A DNA stretch of 64,000 nt from Arcticibacter tournemirensis (GTDB lineage: Bacteria > Bacteroidota > Bacteroidia > Sphingobacteriales > Sphingobacteriaceae), in the NCBI RefSeq assembly GCF_006716645.1, contig NZ_VFPL01000001.1, positions 2,356,001 to 2,420,000 of the forward strand, read 5' to 3'. The notes under the pieces were generated by a model. The model was not told the origin of the DNA. It saw only the letters and a program-made list of their open reading frames with translations, and did not search any database. Within the stretch, counting starts at the first letter, position 1; each line of letters begins with the position of its first letter. Positions 1-7,243 of the stretch are shown here, piece by piece. The translations under genes were made by a program, and so were the position numbers.

Positions 1-384
1 ACGACCAAGTATGCAGAAACCCAGCTTGATCCATTCGCAAGGCTATTTGATGTAGCGAGATCAAGCCTCAAAACATATAAGGAATCTCAAAAGGTATTGG
101 TTATAATAGGGTACAGTTTCGGAGATGCACATATAAATAGAGAGGTTGAAAACGCTCTTTTGACTGCGGAAGGTCACTTAACTGTGATTATATTCGCAAA
201 TGATGAGAATAACATAACTATAAAAAGATGGCGACACTCGGGAATGTTCGGTAAGAATGTACTAGTATACGCTGATAAAGGAGTTTTTCATGGAACTAAA
301 GAAATCGTTTCTTTGAAGAATGGAGAAGCCCTTGAATGGTGGAAGTTTGAAAAATTGACCAAATTAATAAGAGGAGAAGCATGA
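1..384 (+). CDS. SIR2-like NADase-type protein, C-terminal part (SIR2-HerA system)
   Basis: The reading frame is open from the first base, so only the last 127 residues of a longer protein are present. The stretch VIIGYSFGDAHINR is the late SIR2-like motif (hydrophobic strand, GYSFxDxHIN) of bacterial SIR2_2-type defence proteins. The stop codon overlaps the start of the next gene (ATGA), and that gene is a HerA-type ATPase. Known family behaviour: SIR2 subunits paired with HerA deplete NAD+ during phage infection. Not visible here: the N-terminal NAD-binding half and its catalytic residues. The TTG at 97 is internal and not a real start. Identification rests on this motif plus the HerA neighbour. 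Confidence 0.75.
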   Translation, partial: TTKYAETQLDPFARLFDVARSSLKTYKESQKVLVIIGYSFGDAHINREVENALLTAEGHLTVIIFANDENNITIKRWRHSGMFGKNVLVYADKGVFHGTKEIVSLKNGEALEWWKFEKLTKLIRGEA

Positions 385-2063
385 GAAATATTGACGATCC
401 TAGACATGTAATAGAAAATTTATTTATAGGGGAAATAATTGAAGTCGATGGCTCTCACATCGTTGCAGAACTTGATAAGTCTTTATCTGAATTAGCGCGA
501 ACTTATGAAGGGAACACCTATTTGGTAGGTCAATTTGGTTCTATTATCAAAGTGCACTTTGCCCATAAGATTCTTTACGCATATGTGGGGCGGTTAAGAA
601 TGAGGTCTGAGTATGAAGCTGAAAAGGGGATAGTTGTTACTGACGCTTCAGATGAAAGAGTAGTGGAAGCGGATCTTTTCGGAGAAGGGACATGGATTCT
701 TGATTCAGGAGAATGGAAATTGTCATTTGGTCGAGGCGTTTCCTCTTATCCTCTTCCTCAACAATATATATATCTTACTCCACAATCTGAACTTAAATAC
801 ATATTTGGGAACAATAAAGAAGACGTAATTTTACTGGGCGAGCATGTAAGCTCAAGCGGTACGCCGTGTTACGCCAATATTAATGAATTAGTAGGCAAGC
901 ACACAGCGATTTTGGGCTCTACGGGATCAGGTAAATCTGGGACTGTAGCTAAAATTATGCATTCTTTAATTGATTATGGAAAGGATAAGGAGGCTTGGAA
1001 TCCTAGAATTATAGTTTTGGATCCACACAACGAGTATAGCAAAGCATTTCCGGCAGGCAATCTGCTTTCAACAGACGAGGGCACTTTAAAACTTCCCTAC
1101 TGGTTTCTAAGTTATACAGAAATTGTCAATTTGGTAATTGGGAAAACGGAGTTTGCTGCGACATCTCAAACAAATATAATTAAGAACGCTTTGCTTGTAG
1201 CAAGAAAGGAAGGCGCTGCAAAAATTGGTTTGGACCCGGATAAAATAAATGTTGATTCTCCTATACCGTTTCTTTTAACCCGGTTTAAGGAGGTTATTGA
1301 AGCCGAGAAGCCACCCCAAGCTTCTAAACAGGATTCACATAATTCAATACTTCAAAAGCTTGAAAGCTTGGAAAGGGATGTACGTCTAAAATTCATGCTG
1401 GAGGAATGGACGGTCGAAGCTGACCCTTTTATTGAGATCCTAACACTATTAATTTCAAAAAGTCAACCATGCATTATAAACCTTTCTGGCGTTCCAGATG
1501 AAGTGGCGGGAATAACAAGTTCTGTTATTGCTCGTACACTATTTAATTTAAAAGTTTGGCAAACATTAGAAGAAAGAAAACAAGATCCTATGCTCTTAGT
1601 TTGTGAAGAGGCTCATAGATATGTGCCAAATCGAGGTGAAGCGCAGTATGAAGCTGCGCAGGAAGCAATTAAAAGAGTGGCAAAAGAAGGTAGAAAATAT
1701 GGTATAGGCTTATTGCTTGTTTCTCAACGGCCTGGCGAATTGGAGCCAACAGTGTTGTCTCAATGTAATTCATGGCTTGTTCATCGGATTACCAATGATA
1801 ATGATCGTGAGAGCATTAAATCTTTTTTTCCCGACAGTATGTCCGGGTTAGTCAAGATGTTATCAGGACTTCGACGTAGAGAGGTTATATTCGTTGGACA
1901 AGCGGCTGCATTACCTTCACGTATTTTGATTGAGAATTTGGACGATGACAAGTTGCCAAAATCTAATGATATATCTTTTACGAAGGGATGGGTAAATGCT
2001 TATTTGTCAGAGGAATCATTAAATCAACTAGCTAAACGTTGGCGATATTTAGTAAGGGAATAG
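381..2063 (+). CDS. HerA-type ATP-binding protein (DUF87), partner of SIR2-like protein
   Basis: A 560-residue HerA/FtsK-superfamily ATPase. An N-terminal beta-rich HAS-barrel-like region (about 1-130) is followed by the ATPase core. Walker A is GSTGSGKS at 179-186, the Walker B-type strand is LLVCEEAH near 405-415, and VSQRPGEL plus HRITNDND follow as the sensor and arginine-rich segments typical of HerA. The gene overlaps the SIR2-like gene by 4 bp, so the two are translationally coupled. Known of the family: SIR2 and HerA subunits assemble into a large complex acting as an anti-phage NADase/ATPase. A housekeeping HerA role in archaeal-type end resection is unlikely, since no NurA gene is adjacent. 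About 1.4 kb without a clear intact gene follows. Confidence 0.88.
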   Translation: MRNIDDPRHVIENLFIGEIIEVDGSHIVAELDKSLSELARTYEGNTYLVGQFGSIIKVHFAHKILYAYVGRLRMRSEYEAEKGIVVTDASDERVVEADLFGEGTWILDSGEWKLSFGRGVSSYPLPQQYIYLTPQSELKYIFGNNKEDVILLGEHVSSSGTPCYANINELVGKHTAILGSTGSGKSGTVAKIMHSLIDYGKDKEAWNPRIIVLDPHNEYSKAFPAGNLLSTDEGTLKLPYWFLSYTEIVNLVIGKTEFAATSQTNIIKNALLVARKEGAAKIGLDPDKINVDSPIPFLLTRFKEVIEAEKPPQASKQDSHNSILQKLESLERDVRLKFMLEEWTVEADPFIEILTLLISKSQPCIINLSGVPDEVAGITSSVIARTLFNLKVWQTLEERKQDPMLLVCEEAHRYVPNRGEAQYEAAQEAIKRVAKEGRKYGIGLLLVSQRPGELEPTVLSQCNSWLVHRITNDNDRESIKSFFPDSMSGLVKMLSGLRRREVIFVGQAAALPSRILIENLDDDKLPKSNDISFTKGWVNAYLSEESLNQLAKRWRYLVRE

Positions 2064-3101
2064 AGGATAAAATCACTATTTTAACACAGGCATTTCTGTT
2101 ACCAATTTCGATAATAGTCAGGAACAACTGGAAAATACTATGGGGTGGAAGACTTAGAATCTTTTAGTGAGGAAAGGCTGGCTTTTAACGCTAACCTGGT
2201 ACGTAGCATCATCTACTCGTTGAGCTGGTCATGTTTTCCGATCATCAGTCAAAAATTCGGCACTCTTTGTTCAAATCTGGGAGTTATGAAACGAAGCACT
2301 AGTCATAGTTAACAATTTAAGCTGATTTCAATCTCACTTCTCGTTTTTGCAGTTATCAATTAATCTGAAATAATCAATCCGGACAACCGCCAGTTCATTA
2401 TATTATCGATTCTCACGTCCTACTTGTTTAAATCTTCTGCAGGGCAGCAGTCCCTTCCTTTCTTCATAGTATTATCACACTCCTGTTGTTGTAATGCCAT
2501 ATCGCCAAAAAGGCATCGCGTTGCCATAGAAAAAAACATTTCCGTTTTCTATTCTAGCCGGACATAGTCTTGATTTCTCTACATGGATTAAGCCCTGCGT
2601 TGAACCCTTAAATTAGAAAGGGACAGTAAGTAAATAAAAAGCACTGCTGAACTATCCATAGAAATTGAAGACTAAAACTTACCTTCCTCGCTTAAGCCGC
2701 TATCGAGGGAAGGGTAAGGACAGGGATAAGCATACATAAGTTTTTATTTCCTTTTTGGATACTTCCTTTTCATTAATGTTCCCTTTTATTAACTCGGTAA
2801 GGTCTTTATAATGAATTCCTTCGGTGGTTAGAGATTTTGTTCCAAATCCGATTAAAAATTTGTCTTTATCCTTAAGTAACGGATCAAGTTGCGATTTTGC
2901 ATTAATTACTCTTTTGGTCATAATTGTGTTTAGTAAATTTAGGTAACCTTTAGTTTGCCGATAATATATCTATCTTCGATTTTATATTCTACGTTTATTC
3001 ACATAATCAAATATAAATTCTTCAAATAACATTCACAATGCCAGGAAACAGTAAAGTCTTTGGATCCTTCAGGGTAGCAGCTAACGAAGAAGTAAAGGTC
3101 G
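2064..3101. other. Gene-poor stretch between SIR2-HerA and transposase remnant
   Basis: About 1 kb of AT-rich DNA with stops in all frames apart from one weak minus-strand reading frame (listed separately). I see no tRNA, no repeat array and no convincing terminator. Together with the transposase fragment that follows, it looks like decayed DNA separating two blocks of defence genes. Confidence 0.5.
2700..2921 (-). CDS. Possible small hypothetical protein (73 aa)
   Basis: A 73-codon frame with an ATG start, charged and lysine-rich (MTKRVINAKSQLDPLLKDKD at the start), ending in a low-complexity Ser/Leu/Pro tail. I do not recognise it. No Shine-Dalgarno sequence and no exact TAnnTTTG box is visible upstream. 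Its amino-acid composition is plausible for a real protein, but it sits in otherwise decayed sequence, so it may be a remnant or a chance frame. Confidence 0.25.
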   Translation of the reverse strand: MTKRVINAKSQLDPLLKDKDKFLIGFGTKSLTTEGIHYKDLTELIKGNINEKEVSKKEIKTYVCLSLSLPFPR

Positions 3102-3320
3102 TTGGACGAGCAGGTGTTTGAGCAAACATTAACCAAAGCCAAGAGGCCGCAGACCAACAGTATTTGTGACCGCTTCCACAGGACGATACAAGATGAATTC
3201 TATGCCATTGCATTTCGGAAAAAAGTTTACCGTAGCATTCAGGAACTACAGAAGGATCTGGACCGCTGGATGCACCATTATAATCAGGAGCGTACTCATT
3301 CAGACTCGCCTTTGAACGAA
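3102..3320 (+). pseudogene. IS481-type transposase remnant (C-terminal integrase-core end)
   Basis: The translation contains KRPQTNSICDRFHRTIQDEF, then FRKKVYRSIQELQKDLDRW and HYNQERTHSD, the characteristic end of the DDE integrase core of IS481-type transposases. Everything upstream (both catalytic aspartates) is missing, and a stop codon lies in frame just before the fragment. The position of the third catalytic residue, usually Glu in CERFH, reads Asp (CDRFH). After THSD the sequence no longer resembles a transposase end and runs on to a stop at 3443. This is a dead fragment marking past insertion or rearrangement between the SIR2-HerA pair and the next defence block. Confidence 0.8.
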
Positions 3321-3434
3321 CAGTATAGCTTTATAAATAATTCTATTATAGAATTTAACACCACTGTCGACCTAAAAGAAAGTGTTGTAAGAGCAAAAGT
3401 CTTTCGCCATTCAGGTTTCATGGATTCCATTCGT

Positions 3435-3442
3435 TATATTTG
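3435..3442 (+). promoter_or_regulatory. Bacteroidota -7 box TATATTTG ahead of the three-gene nuclease operon
   Basis: Exact match to TAnnTTTG, ending 26 nt before the ATG at 3469, which implies a leader of roughly 20 nt. No good -33 TTTG is present at the expected spacing. It lies directly behind the transposase remnant. Confidence 0.45.
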
Positions 3443-3468
3443 ATTATAAACCATAACTATCACAATTC

Positions 3469-4149
3469 ATGGGTCAAAAAATTGGAATACTGGCCTACGG
3501 GTCTTTGATTAATGACCTAGGCAAAGAAATAGAACCGCTTATAATCGACCGGATAGCTTGCTTTACGCCATTCGCTATCGAGTATGCTAGGTTAAGTAGC
3601 ACTAGAGATGATGCTCCCTCACTTATTCCTGTGAAAGAAGGGGGTGCTAAAGTGAAAGCACAAATTCTGGTACTGGGATTTAGCACTTTCTTGACCCAAG
3701 CTGAGGATATGTTATGGCGGCGAGAAACTCGGCAGAAAACGAATGTTAAACTATACCCGAGGAATAAGGAGCCTGGAAAAAACTCAGTTACCGTCATACG
3801 AATAGATAATTTTGAGGGAGTTGACCAGGTAATTTACACCTCGATTCCTTCTAATATTAGTTTGAACTCTCCGGACATTTTAGCTGGCTTGGCTGTGCAA
3901 TCCATTTTGCAGGAAGCTGGGGAAAGGAAAATAGATGGTGTGCGATATTTGCTGGACGCGAAGCGAAATGGCATCAAGACACTACTTTCTGAGGCCTATG
4001 AACAAGAAATTCTCAAACAAACGGAAACTAAAAGTTTGGAGGCCGCTATTGAGAAGTTGGACGCCTTGCGAACGGCGCAGTTGGAACGAGCCGCAGCGTT
4101 TCAGCAACAAGAATTACAATATTTAGAATTTACTAAAGGCCGTAGTTAA
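3469..4149 (+). CDS. Gamma-glutamylcyclotransferase-like protein
   Basis: A 226-residue protein. It begins with GILAYGSLI (residues 6-14), the substrate-binding loop signature of the gamma-glutamylcyclotransferase fold. LWRRE at 82-86 resembles the segment holding the catalytic glutamate in ChaC-type enzymes, so E86 is the candidate general acid/base. The last 50 residues are rich in Glu, Gln and Ala and probably form a coiled coil. Family members cleave gamma-glutamyl bonds with release of 5-oxoproline, but many genomic relatives have unknown substrates. The stop codon overlaps the next start (TAATG), and the operon continues with two nucleases, so a role in that module is inferred, not shown. 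The remote similarity makes the enzymatic assignment tentative. Confidence 0.6.
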   Translation: MGQKIGILAYGSLINDLGKEIEPLIIDRIACFTPFAIEYARLSSTRDDAPSLIPVKEGGAKVKAQILVLGFSTFLTQAEDMLWRRETRQKTNVKLYPRNKEPGKNSVTVIRIDNFEGVDQVIYTSIPSNISLNSPDILAGLAVQSILQEAGERKIDGVRYLLDAKRNGIKTLLSEAYEQEILKQTETKSLEAAIEKLDALRTAQLERAAAFQQQELQYLEFTKGRS

Positions 4150-5045
4150 TGAATTTCGAAGAAAGCGATATTAATTTTGATCGTATTGATTGGCGTCAAT
4201 TTGAGGAGCTATGCTTCGACCTTCTAATGAAATACCAGTATCACGACATGATCTGGCATCAGGGCAGTGCAGATGGTGGAAGGGATATCGAAGGCTTGTC
4301 CACGGTAGTTAATCCCTTATTGGGCTCTTACACGGAAAAATGGTTTTTTGAGTGCAAATTTTACACAGGCGGTGTTCCTATGAATGAACTAGTAAACAAG
4401 ATCGGTTGGGCAACGGCGCATTGTGTAAAACATTTTGTTTTAATAACGAATACCCATCCGACCAAAGACACTTGGGATTATCTTAACAAAACCCAGGAAA
4501 TAGCCAGTTTTAAAATACATGTTATTGACGGAAAAAAGATCAAGTTAATGTTATTAGCGTTTCCCGATTTGATTGTAAAATACTTTGCGGATGATACGGT
4601 AGCGTGGGTTAAGAATTTGGTTCGGCAATGGCTTTTTCAAAAAGCACTGCCTGAAGTAAAAACACTTGCCAGGTTGGCGGAGATTGTCGATCCGGCCAAA
4701 TTAGCTAAAGAAGAGTTGGTATTTCTAATGATGGCTTATCAATCAAGTGATTATGACGAAGACGATCTACCCATTGACTTTGAACCATTTGATTTTGATT
4801 TCCTTTGGCCTGAAATTGTTAAATATGAAAACGAAAAATATCCTATCAGTCTGAATGATGTATTTCTTTACCAGGATCGTGATTGGCTTCATCTCCGATT
4901 GATGAGTTCCACAATTGAACAACTCGATGAATTTGCTTTCGCCATGCAACACGAAATTGACGATGTAGGACATATTCAAATAACGTTGAGAAGAACCGGT
5001 AAACAATTTGCTGTTAAAATTGCCATCAACAAGCCTCAACCATGA
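4149..5045 (+). CDS. Mrr-type PD-(D/E)xK restriction endonuclease-like protein
   Basis: A 298-residue protein. The first 150 residues carry the Mrr/restriction-endonuclease fold: FEELCFDLL at 18-26, GSADGGRDIEG with D46, then the strand WFFECKFY with E68 and K70, which gives a complete PD-(D/E)xK active site. The C-terminal half is acidic and unrecognised. Family members cleave DNA, often modified or foreign DNA. Start and stop overlap both neighbours (1 bp upstream, 4 bp downstream), which points to a translationally coupled unit with the cyclotransferase-like and PIN proteins. There is no methyltransferase next to it, so it does not look like a classical restriction-modification pair. Confidence 0.8.
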   Translation: MNFEESDINFDRIDWRQFEELCFDLLMKYQYHDMIWHQGSADGGRDIEGLSTVVNPLLGSYTEKWFFECKFYTGGVPMNELVNKIGWATAHCVKHFVLITNTHPTKDTWDYLNKTQEIASFKIHVIDGKKIKLMLLAFPDLIVKYFADDTVAWVKNLVRQWLFQKALPEVKTLARLAEIVDPAKLAKEELVFLMMAYQSSDYDEDDLPIDFEPFDFDFLWPEIVKYENEKYPISLNDVFLYQDRDWLHLRLMSSTIEQLDEFAFAMQHEIDDVGHIQITLRRTGKQFAVKIAINKPQP

Positions 5046-6130
5046 AAGTTGTATTAGACACTAACATTATTTATGATGACTTCAATTTTAAGAAGCCCAA
5101 TAGCCAGATTTTACTACGTGAATTGAAAGGGGGCAAGTTGACACTGCATGTCCCTGAAATTGTATTAGACGAAATCGTCAACAAATTCCGGCAACGTATG
5201 GATAAGGCACATAAACAAATCAAATCTGAGTTAGATACGATTAAAGAACTGGCGTTGGAAGAATTAACTAGCCCAACGAACGACCAGGTGATTAGTGATC
5301 TGGTCAACAACTACCGTGATAGATTGATGTCTCTATTTGAAGAATACGATGTTAAACTAATTCCGTATCCCAAGACTGATCATCGGTTCTTGGCAAAAAA
5401 GGCAATGTTAAAAACAAAACCTTTTAATACGAATGAAAAGGGTTATCGCGACAATCTCATTTGGGAGAATATTAAATCTTTGATCTCAGGAGCTGGCGAA
5501 GAAATAGCATCCCGTCCAGAACTGGTATTTGTGACAAATAATCATACTGATTTTATGGCCGGTGATAAGCTGCACGAGGACTTGGTTAATGAATTAGATG
5601 AACAGGATTTGCAGAGCGACACGGTGGCCGTCTATCGAAACCTAAAGGAGTTTGTCGACAACGTATTGAACTTATATGTCGTGCAGGAAGATGTCTTCAG
5701 AGAGCGGCTCAATGCAAATGATTTTTGGGATTTTGAATTGAAGTCAATTATTGAAGAGTATTTAGATAATGAATATGTTGGCCATAACCTTAGTAAGTTC
5801 GAGTTTTCTGAGCCAGGCGATTACCCAGATGAAGACCGGGAGATCACTGCTTATCATGAAAATTTTCAAATCCGCGATTTAACAGTAAAAAAACTGAGTG
5901 CCGACGAATTTGTGGTTGATGCTAAGATTGATATTGAAACCGAACTTGAATTTTTTGTAGATAAATCAGATTATTATTCAAGCAGAGATGAAGAATATGC
6001 TGTAATAGACTCTGACTGGAATAAACATGTGATGCTCGTCGGCCAAACGGAGACCATCCCATTTGACGTGACATTAATTGTGAACAGCAAATTAAAATGT
6101 CAAAGTATAGAGCTGAACAAAACCGATTAA
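5042..6130 (+). CDS. PIN-domain nuclease (DUF4935-like)
   Basis: A 362-residue protein whose N-terminal half is a PIN domain of the DUF4935 kind. MKVVLDTNIIYDDF gives D6, IVLDEIVNKF gives E44, and GYRDNLIW (D137) and VFVTNNHTDF (D170) complete the acidic metal-binding set. PIN domains are usually metal-dependent ribonucleases. The C-terminal half (about 200-362) is acidic, beta-rich and of unknown function. The gene overlaps the endonuclease gene by 4 bp and is the last of the trio. No antitoxin-like small gene precedes it, so a VapC-type toxin-antitoxin pair is unlikely. A 168-bp gap separates it from the chosen hamA start. Confidence 0.82.
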   Translation: MKVVLDTNIIYDDFNFKKPNSQILLRELKGGKLTLHVPEIVLDEIVNKFRQRMDKAHKQIKSELDTIKELALEELTSPTNDQVISDLVNNYRDRLMSLFEEYDVKLIPYPKTDHRFLAKKAMLKTKPFNTNEKGYRDNLIWENIKSLISGAGEEIASRPELVFVTNNHTDFMAGDKLHEDLVNELDEQDLQSDTVAVYRNLKEFVDNVLNLYVVQEDVFRERLNANDFWDFELKSIIEEYLDNEYVGHNLSKFEFSEPGDYPDEDREITAYHENFQIRDLTVKKLSADEFVVDAKIDIETELEFFVDKSDYYSSRDEEYAVIDSDWNKHVMLVGQTETIPFDVTLIVNSKLKCQSIELNKTD

Positions 6131-6298
6131 ATGTGACAAATCCTCTTTGGATTTTACTAATATTTTTAGTATTATTGCTTGCTGTCGTTTTTGGAAGTGA
6201 TAATTATGTTAAGGTATTTTTTAATCTATATCAATATTGTTAGTTTTATAGGAGTAAAAAGTTATAAATCAAATACATTTCATCGCCAATCCAACGTA

Positions 6299-7243
6299 AT
6301 GGCAGAATTCACAAAATCAAATCCTGATGTTTTATCAGGAGAATTGGACGTTAGTCCTGATCATTATGCTAGCATCATCGATCATATACAGGAAGATTGT
6401 AACATTAACGACCGGCTACAGGCCTCATTTCATTTTATTAAATATCACGATTGTGTCAATCGTGAAAGTGATTTCTTAAAAACGCTTTCCGGATACCTCG
6501 TTCAATATTGTTTTTCTAAACAACGTTATAAATCAGCCAACGTTTTTGAGATCCAACAACTGTTTATAGAGGCCAGGGATAAGTTTTTTAATCCTAAAGA
6601 CTCATCCAATGGTCGAAGTGGTGCAAGCCGGTCGGGGGAGCTAGGTGAAATCGCTCTTTATTTTCTTTTAGAATCATATTTAAAATCTCCGCAGATCGTT
6701 AGTAAAATGGCGCTCAAAACCACTGGGGGCGAAAATTATAAGGGCTCGGATGGTATTCATGTAGGCATTGTAAATAATAAAAAGTGTTTTTTTTACTGTG
6801 AATCCAAGTTGAATAAGGTGAAGGATAACGCATTTAGTTCCTGTATTGCTTCAGTTATTAATTTTCACTTAGACAAAAAGGATTTCGAGGTATCTGTTGT
6901 CAATAATCATATTGAAATAGAAAACGATAATCTGCGGCAAGCGGTTTTAGACTTTTTAAACCCTTCCAAACCGAAAGGGGATGATTGGTTGGAAGTAAAT
7001 GCATGTTTTATTGGGTTCGATTGGCCGAATTTCATAGATATCGAGAAGTGCCAGCCTAACGAAGCCCTAATGAAGAAACTGACAGATGATTTAAAATTGG
7101 AAATTGAAACCATCAAAAAACACATTACTGATACTATTATATTTCCTACTATAAAACACCGTTTTTTCTTTTTTGTGATGCCATTCAAGGATGTTGAAAA
7201 CATGCGCAAGAATTTTTTGAAATTATTGTATGGAGGGAAATAA
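6299..7243 (+). CDS. hamA: Hachiman defence protein HamA (DUF1837)
   Basis: A 314-residue protein of the DUF1837/HamA family, the nuclease subunit of the Hachiman anti-phage system. The diagnostic core is visible: GELGEIALYFLLESYL, then KGSDGIHVG with D151, then FFYCESKLNK with E168 and K170, which make a PD-(D/E)xK-like active site. The frame extends upstream to a TTG at 6179, but that extension encodes a hydrophobic stretch foreign to the family, so ATG 6299 (MAEFTKSNPD) is preferred. The end overlaps hamB by 14 bp. Known of the system: HamB senses aberrant DNA and unleashes HamA, which degrades DNA in the infected cell. Confidence 0.9.
   Translation: MAEFTKSNPDVLSGELDVSPDHYASIIDHIQEDCNINDRLQASFHFIKYHDCVNRESDFLKTLSGYLVQYCFSKQRYKSANVFEIQQLFIEARDKFFNPKDSSNGRSGASRSGELGEIALYFLLESYLKSPQIVSKMALKTTGGENYKGSDGIHVGIVNNKKCFFYCESKLNKVKDNAFSSCIASVINFHLDKKDFEVSVVNNHIEIENDNLRQAVLDFLNPSKPKGDDWLEVNACFIGFDWPNFIDIEKCQPNEALMKKLTDDLKLEIETIKKHITDTIIFPTIKHRFFFFVMPFKDVENMRKNFLKLLYGGK

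Noticed and set aside
4149-6130. Restriction-modification or VapBC toxin-antitoxin pair
   Set aside because: No methyltransferase gene and no small antitoxin gene adjoin the Mrr-type and PIN genes; the first partner is cyclotransferase-like.
6179-6298. N-terminal extension of HamA as a membrane anchor
   Set aside because: The extension begins with TTG, is out of keeping with the soluble HamA family, and a good ATG with the expected N-terminus exists at 6299.
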